Below, one piece after another: positions 17,295-25,940 of a DNA stretch of 64,000 nucleotides. The DNA is from Rhodocyclales bacterium (GTDB lineage Bacteria > Pseudomonadota > Gammaproteobacteria > Burkholderiales > Rhodocyclaceae): the NCBI GenBank assembly GCA_016235805.1, contig JACRIY010000043.1:1-64000 (forward strand). Direction: 5' to 3'. The notes beneath the pieces were generated by a model that saw only the letters and a program-made list of their open reading frames with translations, ran no database searches and was not told the origin of the DNA. A program made the translations under genes and the position numbers. The number at the start of each line of letters is the position of its first letter. Positions within the stretch are counted from its first letter, which is position 1.

Positions 17295-18377
17295 ATGAGC
17301 CAATCCCGCATTTTCGAAGACCTGTTCGTCCTTGAACTCGCCAACAACCATTGGGGGCGGATCGAGCGCGGCTTGCGCATCGTCACCGATTTCTCGCGCA
17401 TCGTCCGCTTCAACAACGTGCGTGCCGCGATCAAGATCCAGTTGCGCGACGTGGATGCATTCATCCACAAGGAATTTCGCGAGCGCGACGACATCCGCTA
17501 TGTCAAGAAGACCCTCGACACCCGCCTCGAAAAGAGCGACTACGCCACCCTGATCAAGGCCATCCGCAAGTCCGGCTGCATCCCCATGGCGACGCCCTTC
17601 GACGAAAATTCGGTGGCACTGTGCGACGAACTTGGCGTGGATATCATCAAGCTGGCCAGTTCTGACCTCAACGACTGGATCCTGATCGAAAAAGTGGCGA
17701 CAACCAAGAAGCCGGTGATCGTTTCCACCGGGGGCTCCTCGCTCAAGGATGTCGACGACCTCGTCCGCTTCTTCGCCAACCGCAACATTCCGCTGGCGAT
17801 CAACCATTGCGTCTCGCTCTACCCGTCAGAGGACCACGAACTGGAACTCAACCAGATCGATTTCCTGCGCAGCCGCTATCCGGACAATGTCATCGGCTTT
17901 TCCACCCACGAGTATCACGACTGGACCAGTTCGATCCTGGTGGCCTATGCCAAGGGTGCGCGCACCTTCGAACGCCACATCGACATCGACGCCGACGGCA
18001 TTCCCCTATCCGACTATTGCAGCCTGCCCGAGCAGATCGATACCTGGTTCCGCACCTGGAAGAAGGCCGTGGAAATGTGCGGCGCGCCGGGCAGCCGCAA
18101 GCGCCTGCCGCAACGGCGCGAGATCGAATACCTGGACAGACTGGTGCGCGGGGTCTATGCCCGCCGCGACCTGCCGGCCGGACACGCGCTGTCCGATGAC
18201 GACGTCTATCTCGCCGTGCCGCTGCAGCGCGGACAGATATCCTGCCGCGAATTGATGCATGGCGAAGTCCTGTTGCGGGCGGTCGCCGCCGACGCGCCGA
18301 TCCGCATCGACGACATCGACAGCCCCTACGCGCACAACGAACAGCTCAAGTCCCTGATTTATGCCCGCGGCCTGTAA
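17295..18377 (+). CDS. N-acetylneuraminate/nonulosonate synthase-like protein (NeuB family)
   Basis: NeuB enzymes condense phosphoenolpyruvate with an aldose to make nine-carbon acids such as sialic, legionaminic or pseudaminic acid. This 360-residue protein opens with FVLELANNHWGRIERG (family ExxxNHxG pattern). It has GCIPMATPFDENSV, DIIKLASSDLNDW, VSTGGSSLKDVDDLV and NVIGFSTHEYHDW, and ends with a SAF/antifreeze-like domain (about 285-350). The start is ATG 17295. No NeuC, NeuA or Leg/Pse partner is in the window, so the substrate may be an unusual sugar made by the neighbouring genes rather than ManNAc. Confidence 0.85.
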   Translation: MSQSRIFEDLFVLELANNHWGRIERGLRIVTDFSRIVRFNNVRAAIKIQLRDVDAFIHKEFRERDDIRYVKKTLDTRLEKSDYATLIKAIRKSGCIPMATPFDENSVALCDELGVDIIKLASSDLNDWILIEKVATTKKPVIVSTGGSSLKDVDDLVRFFANRNIPLAINHCVSLYPSEDHELELNQIDFLRSRYPDNVIGFSTHEYHDWTSSILVAYAKGARTFERHIDIDADGIPLSDYCSLPEQIDTWFRTWKKAVEMCGAPGSRKRLPQRREIEYLDRLVRGVYARRDLPAGHALSDDDVYLAVPLQRGQISCRELMHGEVLLRAVAADAPIRIDDIDSPYAHNEQLKSLIYARGL

Positions 18378-18455
18378 CGCAGCGTCTGAGCTGTCGCCGT
18401 ACCTGGAATAAGCCCCGGCGCCACGATCAACCTACCCAGATTTCGGAGTCAAACC

Positions 18456-20792
18456 ATGTGGAGTCTTTTCCAGCTTCTGGACGATGATTGTGTGCTCGAT
18501 ATCCTCGATGTCGGCGCATCGCTGATCCACGCCCCCCCCTATGCAAAGCTGGTTGCCGCGAATCGGGCACGGTTGGTCGGGTTCGAGCCGGACCCCGTCG
18601 AGTGCGAGAAACTGAACGGACACTTTGGCGGCGCCCATCGCTTTTATCCGTTTTTCATTGGCGACGGCAATGAGGCTACCTACCATCAGACCAACTGGGT
18701 CGCCACAGGGTCGCTCTTTGAACCCGATACGCCGCTGCTGGAAAAATTTGCCAACCTGGCTGAAGTCGTAACGCCGGAAGCGCAGATCCGCGTCGCGACG
18801 ACGCGCCTCGATGACATCGCCGACCTCGGCGATATCGACTTCTTCAAGATCGACGTCCAGGGTTCGGAACTGAATATCTTCCGCAACGCACGCTCGGTGC
18901 TGGAGCAGACGCTTGTGATCCAGACCGAGGTTTCTTTCGTCGAGCTGTACAAGGACTTGCCGCTTTTTTCCGACGTCGACGCCTTCCTGCGCGCGAACGG
19001 TTTCAGGTACCACCGGATCGACGGCTTCGGCACGCGGCCTTTCAGGTCCCCATCCGCTCCGGTGCTGATGGGAAATCGGCAACAGCAACTTTGGTGCGAC
19101 GCCATCTATGTCAAGGACTGGATGCGGCTGGACCGCATCTCGCCGCCGAAGCTGCGCAAGTACGCCGCCATCGTGCACGACCTTTTCGACTCCTACGACC
19201 TGGCCCAGGCCGTGTTGTTGGAGCACGATCGCCAGACCGGGCAGAACCTCGCCGAGAGGTATGCGCGCCGATTCGGCATCACTGCGCAAGAGGCCGCGCC
19301 ACAGCCGGGGCCATCCGCCGGCCGCGAGGATGAAATGCTCATCGAATCCGGCGCCGGTCCCGTCTATTCGGCCCCCGCCACGCTGGCCTGCATTTCCACC
19401 TATGTACTGCTGGAGCAGGAGCGCTGGTTCGAAATCGAAGCGGACTTCCTCGATCGATATCTCGCGGATGGCATGACCGTCATCGACATCGGCGCCAACA
19501 TCGGACTCTACGCCGTGCCGATGGCCCGGGCAGTTGGTGTCAATGGTCGCGTCTTCGCCTACGAACCGGGCACCGACAACCGGCATCACCTGGAGCGCAA
19601 CATCGAGCTGAACGGGTTGGGCAATGTAGACGTCTCGTCCTGCGCGCTCTCGAACTACGTGGGAACGGCTTCCCTGAACATCAACGTATCCGGAGAACTC
19701 AACTCCATCGTTGCAGGCGACGCCGATCCGTCCACGACGGAGTCGGTCAAGGTCAGCACCCTCGACGCCGAAATGGAACGTGCCCAATGGACATCCGTCG
19801 ACTTCGTCAAGATCGATGCCGAGGGCCAGGAGGCGCGGATTGTCGCCGGCAGTCGCCGCTTCCTGCACGACTTTTCTCCGCTGGTCATGTACGAGGTCAA
19901 ACACGGCAGCGATTCAAGCGGTGAGCACCTGCGCTGGACCTTCGAGGCCCTGGGCTACCAGACCTACCGTGCGATCGGCGATGGATCGATGCTGGTGCCG
20001 GTGGCAAGCGACGAGCGCCTCGATGCCTACCAATTGAACCTTTTCGCAGCCAAGCCCGATCGCGCGCAGAAGCTCGCCGCAGCGGGCCTGCTGGCACTGT
20101 CGATCGGTTCCCACGCCCTGGACGACAGCGAACGCGCGAAGGCCCTGGCGGCGATGCTGGACCAGCCGTATGCGCGATCGTTCGAGATGACGCTCGACGA
20201 CATCGAGCCTTGCCCGTACGTCGAGGCATTGGCAGGCTATGCCGCCTATCGCTTCCTCGACGGCCTGGCGCCGGATCGACGCCTTGCGCTGCTGGAAGCC
20301 GCCCTGCGCCAGCTCAACCAATTCTGCCAGGCCAATGCCAACCCCGCAGCGTTGGCGACCCTGGCCAGGGTCGCCAACGACCTGGGATCCCGCCAGGTTG
20401 CCATTGCGGCCCTGAGCCAGATCGCACAGATGTCGGGGATCGCGATCGACCAGCCCTTCTTTCCGGCATCGCGCCGTTTTGAGTCTGTGGATCCCGGCGA
20501 CACGCCGGAGCTCTGGTTCAAGGCCGCGGCATGCGAGCAGCTAGAGTTCAGTCGCGCCTATTCGTCGCTGTTCGAATCCGGGGCGTCGCCGCTCGAATCG
20601 CTGAAGTGGATGTGCGATGGCACTTACGCGTCGGGCGAGATCCTGCGCCGCACGATTCTGGTGGGCATCGCAAGCGGGCTTCCCGGGAGGGACATCGACG
20701 CCTACCTGGAAATGCTGCGCAGAACGCAAACACGCAACCTCGCCGTCTGGCAACTATCCGCCGGCAAACTGCACGCCCTCAGGAACACCTGA
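18456..20792 (+). CDS. Tandem FkbM-family methyltransferase
   Basis: This 778-residue protein contains two FkbM-type SAM methyltransferase domains. The first (about 10-220) begins VLDILDVGASL and has DIDFFKIDVQGSELNIF. The second (about 335-520) has VIDIGANIGLYAVPMA and VDFVKIDAEGQEARIV. The remaining 250 residues are alanine-rich helical sequence without a domain I recognise. FkbM enzymes O-methylate sugars or polyketides. The first domain lacks the canonical glycine-rich loop of the second and may be structural. GGAG precedes the ATG at a normal distance. Confidence 0.82.
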   Translation: MWSLFQLLDDDCVLDILDVGASLIHAPPYAKLVAANRARLVGFEPDPVECEKLNGHFGGAHRFYPFFIGDGNEATYHQTNWVATGSLFEPDTPLLEKFANLAEVVTPEAQIRVATTRLDDIADLGDIDFFKIDVQGSELNIFRNARSVLEQTLVIQTEVSFVELYKDLPLFSDVDAFLRANGFRYHRIDGFGTRPFRSPSAPVLMGNRQQQLWCDAIYVKDWMRLDRISPPKLRKYAAIVHDLFDSYDLAQAVLLEHDRQTGQNLAERYARRFGITAQEAAPQPGPSAGREDEMLIESGAGPVYSAPATLACISTYVLLEQERWFEIEADFLDRYLADGMTVIDIGANIGLYAVPMARAVGVNGRVFAYEPGTDNRHHLERNIELNGLGNVDVSSCALSNYVGTASLNINVSGELNSIVAGDADPSTTESVKVSTLDAEMERAQWTSVDFVKIDAEGQEARIVAGSRRFLHDFSPLVMYEVKHGSDSSGEHLRWTFEALGYQTYRAIGDGSMLVPVASDERLDAYQLNLFAAKPDRAQKLAAAGLLALSIGSHALDDSERAKALAAMLDQPYARSFEMTLDDIEPCPYVEALAGYAAYRFLDGLAPDRRLALLEAALRQLNQFCQANANPAALATLARVANDLGSRQVAIAALSQIAQMSGIAIDQPFFPASRRFESVDPGDTPELWFKAAACEQLEFSRAYSSLFESGASPLESLKWMCDGTYASGEILRRTILVGIASGLPGRDIDAYLEMLRRTQTRNLAVWQLSAGKLHALRNT

Positions 20793-20858
20793 TGCCATGA
20801 ACACATTCCCGAGGCTCGCGCTTCTGCCGGCTTGCTTTCCTGATTCGCCCCGCACGCA

Positions 20859-21809
20859 ATGAATGAACGCAAGCTGATTTCCATACTGACGCCCTGCTAC
20901 AACGAGGAGGGCAACGTCGAGGAACTGCACCGGCGCATCGTCGCGCAGATGGAGCAGTTCCCGCAGTACGATTTCGAGCACATCTATATCGACAATGCCT
21001 CGACCGACGGCACCGTGGCCGCCATTCGCCGTCTCGCCAGCGCCGACTTTCGCGTCAAGGCGATAGTGAACAACCGCAATTTCGGCATCATCCGCTCCTC
21101 GAACCACGGACTGCTCCAGGCACGCGGCGATGCCATCATCAACATGGCCTCGGACATGCAGGAACCGCCGGAGCTGATCGGCGACTTCCTCCGCCACTGG
21201 CAGCAGGGTCACAAGGTCGTGGCCGGCGTCAAGCCCGAGAGCCACGAAACGGCGCCGATGTTCGCCCTGCGCCGGCTTTACTACGCCACCATCGGCCGCA
21301 TCGCCGATGTCAGGCTGATTCCGCACTACACGGGATTCGGCCTCTACGACCGCGAAGTCATCGAGGCGCTGCGCCGGATCGACGATCCCTATCCCTACTT
21401 CCGCGGCCTGATCGCCGACATGGGCTTCGCCCACGTCGAAGTCCCCTATGTCCAGCCGCAACGCACACGCGGCATCACCAAGAGCAATTTCTATGCGCTG
21501 TACGACATGGCCATGCTCGGCATCACCAGCCACTCCAAGGTGCCGCTGCGCCTGGCGACGATGGCCGGGTTCGCGCTTTCGGCCGGCAGCCTGATGATCG
21601 CGCTGGGCTACCTGGTCTACAAGTTCCTGCGCTGGGAGCAGATGTCCTTCGGCATGGCACCCATCCTGATCGGATTCTTCTTCTTCGCTTCGGTGCAACT
21701 GTTTTTCATCGGCCTGCTCGGCGAATACATCCTCCAGATCCATACCCAGGTGCAGAAGCGGCCGCTGGTGGTCGAGCGCGAGCGAATCAACTTCGACCGC
21801 CGCGACTGA
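20859..21809 (+). CDS. GT2 glycosyltransferase, polyprenyl-phosphate sugar transferase (GtrB/DPM1-like)
   Basis: This 316-residue protein moves a sugar from a nucleotide donor to undecaprenyl phosphate on the cytoplasmic face of the inner membrane. The N-terminal GT2 domain opens with ISILTPCYNEEGNVEEL, followed by YIDNASTDGT and MASDMQEPPELI (acidic donor/metal site). Two C-terminal transmembrane helices (about 230-255 and 265-290) end with EYILQIHTQVQKRPL, as in GtrB/ArnC-like proteins. The adjacent membrane protein is the expected GtrC-like acceptor enzyme. Confidence 0.9.
   Translation: MNERKLISILTPCYNEEGNVEELHRRIVAQMEQFPQYDFEHIYIDNASTDGTVAAIRRLASADFRVKAIVNNRNFGIIRSSNHGLLQARGDAIINMASDMQEPPELIGDFLRHWQQGHKVVAGVKPESHETAPMFALRRLYYATIGRIADVRLIPHYTGFGLYDREVIEALRRIDDPYPYFRGLIADMGFAHVEVPYVQPQRTRGITKSNFYALYDMAMLGITSHSKVPLRLATMAGFALSAGSLMIALGYLVYKFLRWEQMSFGMAPILIGFFFFASVQLFFIGLLGEYILQIHTQVQKRPLVVERERINFDRRD
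21027..21050 (+). repeat. Dispersed 24-base repeat, copy 4
   Basis: CGCCGT, CTCGCC, AGCGCCGACTTT. It lies inside the GT2 gene, where it encodes RRLASADF, the same frame as copy 3. Confidence 0.7.
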
Positions 21810-21815
21810 TCGATC

Positions 21816-23375
21816 GTGGCGGCGATCCCTGACACCACGGTCGCGCAGCTCTTCGCCGGCGACGGCGAGCATTCGAATCGTCCGCCTGACGGCATCACCG
21901 GGCTTGCGCTTGCCTTCCTTGGCTTGCCGCTGCTGATTTTCCTGGCCACCTGGCTCAAGCCGATGTATGCCATGGCTGGAATCGGGCTGATGCTGCTGGC
22001 TGCGGTATCGGTTGCCGGTCGCTTCCGCGCCGCATGGCCGGTCCACCACCTGGCCGTCTTTGTCATTGTTGCGCTGGCGTGGGCGGGGATGGGCGGCGGC
22101 AGCCACTTCGTCTATGCGAATCCCGATTGGCATGTTCGCGATGCCGTGCTGGGTGACCTGGCGTTCTCCGCCTGGCCGCCGTCCTACGGATTTCGCGACG
22201 GGCACCATGATCTGCTGCGATCGGTAATCGGCTTTTTCCTTCCCGTCGCCGCGGCCGCCAAGCTGCTGGGACCGCAAGCGCTCCCATGGCTGATGTTCGC
22301 CTGGACCGGCATCGGCACCCTGCTGTTCCTGCTCTTGCTGCCCCTGCCGCGCAAGGGCCTGCGCGGACTTCTGGCCGGCATCGCCATCATCGTCGCCTTC
22401 AGCGGCATGGACGTGCTCGGCACCTTCCTGCTCCATGGCCATTACCCGATTTTTCCGCTGCGCATCGAGTGGTGGAGCGAGTTCGACTTTCGATTCCTGT
22501 TCAGCTACTCGTCGCTCACCGGCCAGTTGATCTGGGCGCCCAACCATGTACTGCCCATCTGGATCGCGACCGCCCTCTTCTACCGACACTGGAAGCACCC
22601 CGACTTTCTCCCGCTGCTGTGCCTGCTGCTGCCCACGCTGCCGATGCTGACGCCCTTTGCCCTGCCCGGATTGGCGCCGTTCCTGGTCTTGGCGCTGGCT
22701 GACCGCGCCCGGTCCGGCATGGCCGCACTGGCAATGCCCATCCCCGCCGTGCTGGCGGGAATCGTCATCGGCGGTTTGACGATACGGCTGCAGATGCTCG
22801 ACATCGGCAACATCCCGATCCAGACGTCGGCCGCGACCGTCGCGCCCTCGACCGGCGGCGGCGATGGCCTGGCCTTTGCGAAGAACTACCTCGCGTTCAT
22901 TCTCATGGAATTCGCTATCCTCGGCAGTGCCCTGCTCACCGTCCTGCGGCATTCCCGTGGCCTGCTGATCATCGCCATGGGCGTGCTCGCCCTGTTGCCC
23001 CTGGTAAAGCTGGGGCCGTCCAACGATCTGCTGTTGCGCGTGGCAACGCCATCGCTGGTGCTCATGGCGATCCTGTGCCAGCGCGCCGTGCTCGACGCCT
23101 GGGCCGAGGCCCGTCCGCGCGCGATGGTCATCGTGGTCATGCTGCTGATCGGTGCGCACACGCCGTTCAACGAACTGTGGCGAGCCGCCACCTGGCAAGC
23201 CTGGCGACCCGATTACACGCGTCCCTTTGTCGACACCCAGAACGGCGGGCTGCCGCCGCACTACATCGGGCGACTCAAGGATCCGTTGCTGACGGAGTTG
23301 TTGCGGACGCCCAGCCCGGTGCCGAACCGGCAGCAAAGAGTGGATTCACTCGCCGGCCAAGGCCGCAACGACTGA
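21816..23375 (+). CDS. Polytopic membrane protein, possible GT-C/GtrC-like glycosyltransferase
   Basis: This 519-residue integral membrane protein has roughly ten to twelve hydrophobic segments and no sequence motif I can name. It starts with GTG at 21816, six bases after the GT2 gene. In serotype-conversion and arabinosyl-like systems a GtrB-type enzyme charges the lipid and a variable polytopic protein transfers the sugar in the periplasm. The size and position here fit that second role, but this rests on context only. The large loop after the first four segments, with DGHHD, would be the periplasmic active region if this is right. Confidence 0.6.
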   Translation: MAAIPDTTVAQLFAGDGEHSNRPPDGITGLALAFLGLPLLIFLATWLKPMYAMAGIGLMLLAAVSVAGRFRAAWPVHHLAVFVIVALAWAGMGGGSHFVYANPDWHVRDAVLGDLAFSAWPPSYGFRDGHHDLLRSVIGFFLPVAAAAKLLGPQALPWLMFAWTGIGTLLFLLLLPLPRKGLRGLLAGIAIIVAFSGMDVLGTFLLHGHYPIFPLRIEWWSEFDFRFLFSYSSLTGQLIWAPNHVLPIWIATALFYRHWKHPDFLPLLCLLLPTLPMLTPFALPGLAPFLVLALADRARSGMAALAMPIPAVLAGIVIGGLTIRLQMLDIGNIPIQTSAATVAPSTGGGDGLAFAKNYLAFILMEFAILGSALLTVLRHSRGLLIIAMGVLALLPLVKLGPSNDLLLRVATPSLVLMAILCQRAVLDAWAEARPRAMVIVVMLLIGAHTPFNELWRAATWQAWRPDYTRPFVDTQNGGLPPHYIGRLKDPLLTELLRTPSPVPNRQQRVDSLAGQGRND

Positions 23376-23384
23376 AGGCTTCCC

Positions 23385-24284
23385 CTATTCGCCGGCGCGC
23401 CCCAGAAACCGGAAAAACGCGCTTTCCAGGGTGAGGGTCGGTTTTATCTCGCTCACCTGGTGCCCGGCGGCACGCAGGTCCTCAAGCGCCTTCCACAAGT
23501 CGTCGCGCTTCACCTCACCGACCCAGCGTCCGGGCGTTTCGGGAGCGAATCCGGCGACCGGCAACGTCCCCTGAGAACGGATCGTCACCCTGTGCTCGCC
23601 ACCCAACAAGTCATTGGGCGACTGGATGGTGAGCAGTTGCCCTTCATTGATGAAACCGAACTTGTCGGCAACGCGCTCCACATCGTGCAGCACGTGTGAG
23701 GTGAAGAAGAGCGTGCCGCCATTTTCCCGATATTCGAAAAGGATATCGACGACATCCTTGCGCCCGACCGGGTCCAGCCCCGAAAGCGGCTCGTCGAGGA
23801 TCAGCAGGCGCGGCTGCACGGCCATGGCATGGGCCAGCGCGGTGCGCTGCGCCATGCCCTTGGAGAAGCCGCGCACGACCTTGGTGGCAACCTGTTCCAG
23901 GCCAAAACGCGCCAGCCAGTGCAGGCAATGCGCGCGCGGATCTGCCGGCTTGAAGCCGTGCAGGGCCAGCCCCATGGAAAGGATTTCCAGGGGATTGAGG
24001 TAGTCCGGCAGGCTCGGATTCTCCGGCACGTAGCCCAGGCCCCGGCGGCTTTCGGGGCGCGCGACATCGACGCCGAACAGTCGCGCCGAGCCGCCACTGG
24101 GCCGCATCACACCGGTCAGGATCTTGATCGTGGTGCTTTTCCCCGCCCCATTGGGCCCGATGAAGCCGAAAACTTCGCCTTGATCGACCGTCAGCGAAAT
24201 GCCCTTGAGCGCCTCGAAGGCCGGCGTGGCCCAATTGCGCGGGTAGATCTTGCCGAGATCCCGGATTTCGATGGCTGCCGTCAT
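23385..24284 (-). CDS. ABC transporter ATP-binding protein (ABC-2 type)
   Basis: This 299-residue ATPase has Walker A GPNGAGKSTTI (about 43-53), signature GFSKGMAQR and Walker B LLILDEPLSGLDP. A C-terminal extension of about 70 residues is found in NatA/CcmA-like exporters. Its start overlaps the stop of the unknown gene upstream (ATGA), and the permease is encoded two genes upstream. Together with two GT41 genes they form a compact minus-strand operon. The exported substrate is unknown. Confidence 0.9.
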   Translation of the reverse strand: MTAAIEIRDLGKIYPRNWATPAFEALKGISLTVDQGEVFGFIGPNGAGKSTTIKILTGVMRPSGGSARLFGVDVARPESRRGLGYVPENPSLPDYLNPLEILSMGLALHGFKPADPRAHCLHWLARFGLEQVATKVVRGFSKGMAQRTALAHAMAVQPRLLILDEPLSGLDPVGRKDVVDILFEYRENGGTLFFTSHVLHDVERVADKFGFINEGQLLTIQSPNDLLGGEHRVTIRSQGTLPVAGFAPETPGRWVGEVKRDDLWKALEDLRAAGHQVSEIKPTLTLESAFFRFLGRAGE

Positions 24285-25132
24285 GATTTTGGAGGTGAGG
24301 TACGGAGGACCACCTGGCCCTGCTTGTCGAGGTCGAAACCGAAACCGATCGGGTCCCTGGGAATCGATGGCAGCAGGTCGGGACCCACCAGTTCATCGAG
24401 CCTTGCCGGAACGCGGCCATGACGTTCGAGGAAAACGGCCGCGGCGACGCGCATCGATTTCAGGGACCGCAAGCGTTCGACACGCATTTCGAGGTAGGCC
24501 CGAAAATCCTTGCGCTTGGCCTGTTTGGCCATCGCCTCGACGACACTGATCGCCATGTCGATATTCGGCGCCTTGTCCATCCAGCGCGCCGCCAGGTTCT
24601 GCATGATCAGGCGGTTTTCATCGTCCTCCGGCATCTTCAGCGCGGCTGCGCGCAACCATTCCGCCGCACCGACGTGATCGCCCTTGAAGTGCATGAGGTT
24701 GAAGGCGTAGAGGAATGCCGGCTGGTAGTCGAAGAAGCGCGCGTGGGTTGCGCGCGCAAGAACCGTCTGTGCCGCTTCGTATTCGCCGGCCCAGGGCAGG
24801 ATGTGGGCCGCGATGTAGTAGTTGTCCTCGTGCGCCGGATTGAGCCAGGATGCGTCCGACTGCACCTTGCCGAGCACCTTGTACTCCTCGGGGCGCATCT
24901 TTTCGGTGACCACGACCAGGGCGCGAATGGTGGCGAAATCGGCCGCCAGGTTGCGGTCGCCCAATCCCATCAGCACTTGTACGAACAGGGGCAACGCCAC
25001 CTGTATCTCGACCGAAACCGTCTGCCTGGGCTGCAGCTTCAGGCGTTCAACGGTGGCGATGAAGATCGCCGCCAGCACGAGAACCAGCAGCCAGCGGGCT
25101 GCCGTTTCCCTGGATATCATGCGCGCACCCAT
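24281..25132 (-). CDS. Membrane-anchored protein of unknown function in an ABC-2 operon
   Basis: I do not recognise this 283-residue protein. It has one N-terminal transmembrane segment (about 14-30), then alpha-helical, TPR-like sequence (NPAHEDNYYIAAHILPWAGEYEAAQTVLARA). The C-terminal 60 residues resemble the short tail seen in some membrane-anchored solenoid proteins (FLERHGRVPARLDELV, LPSIPRDPIGFGFDL). It lies between the permease and the ATPase and is coupled to both, so it is probably a periplasmic accessory of that transporter. ATG at 25120 is an alternative start. Confidence 0.6.
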   Translation of the reverse strand: MGARMISRETAARWLLVLVLAAIFIATVERLKLQPRQTVSVEIQVALPLFVQVLMGLGDRNLAADFATIRALVVVTEKMRPEEYKVLGKVQSDASWLNPAHEDNYYIAAHILPWAGEYEAAQTVLARATHARFFDYQPAFLYAFNLMHFKGDHVGAAEWLRAAALKMPEDDENRLIMQNLAARWMDKAPNIDMAISVVEAMAKQAKRKDFRAYLEMRVERLRSLKSMRVAAAVFLERHGRVPARLDELVGPDLLPSIPRDPIGFGFDLDKQGQVVLRTSPPKS

Positions 25133-25139
25133 GGCCGGC

Positions 25140-25940
25140 CTACTGGAATTCGCGCCGCGCGAAGGTAATCACCGCCAGCGCCAGCAGCAGGGCCGCGTAA
25201 CTGGCGGCGAGGACCAGGCTCAGGCCCAGGGCGGTCCCATCCGGCGGCAGGCCGTACATCGGCCAGGCACGCCAATCGAGTCGCGACAAATCGGGCAATA
25301 CCCATTGGATCACATTGACGATTGGCGCAAAACGCATCAATTCGGGGTCTCCGTCCGCGCCTTGCGCAAGGTACTCGACCACCGCGCCCAGGCTTTTTCC
25401 GCCGACGGCGAATGCCAGACCGAGTGCGAGCGGCAGCATCGGCACCGTGGACAATGTCGCGATCCACAGGGCAAAGGCCGCCACCACGGCGGCATCGACC
25501 CACAGGCCGGCCACCGTGAACCAGTAGGGAGCGCCGGCCCTGATCGAAAAGCCCTGGTCATAGCCCAGGCCCGTGTATTGCACCACGATCCAGAGCAGCA
25601 CACCCAGCAACAGCGCCGCCAGCGCAAGCAGTCCGAGCACGCCCAGATAGCGGCCAATCACATACTGGCTGCGAGCGACGGGATAGGTCAGCGCAAACAG
25701 CACCGTGCGGCGATCTATCTCGCGCCCGATCAGTTCCTGGATCCAGAACAGCGCGAACAGCACCAGCGAGATACGGATTCCGGACAGGCCGACATCGAGT
25801 GCCACGGTCTTCGGCTGGCGCGGCGAGAACGCCGAAGAAAGGTAGGCGACCCCCATCAGCACGATGCCGAGTATCAGGATGGCCTGCACGCTGCGACTGC
25901 GCAACCCGGCACGCCATGCGGATAGCAGGAAGGGAATCAT
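25140..25940 (-). CDS. ABC-2 type transporter permease
   Basis: This 266-residue membrane protein has six hydrophobic segments in the ABC-2 layout. After the first helix comes the conserved stretch ISLVLFALFWIQELIGREIDRRTVLFALTYPV, typical of NosY-like permeases. Its start overlaps the end of the GT41 gene upstream by four bases and the unknown gene follows seven bases later. It pairs with the ATPase at 23385-24284. Confidence 0.85.
   Translation of the reverse strand: MIPFLLSAWRAGLRSRSVQAILILGIVLMGVAYLSSAFSPRQPKTVALDVGLSGIRISLVLFALFWIQELIGREIDRRTVLFALTYPVARSQYVIGRYLGVLGLLALAALLLGVLLWIVVQYTGLGYDQGFSIRAGAPYWFTVAGLWVDAAVVAAFALWIATLSTVPMLPLALGLAFAVGGKSLGAVVEYLAQGADGDPELMRFAPIVNVIQWVLPDLSRLDWRAWPMYGLPPDGTALGLSLVLAASYAALLLALAVITFARREFQ

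Noticed and set aside
20754-23336. An 860-codon minus-strand open frame opposite the GT2 and membrane-protein genes
   Set aside because: Its product is rich in Arg, Gln, Gly and His with no domain. The plus strand carries a recognisable GT2 enzyme and membrane protein, so this is a shadow caused by high GC.
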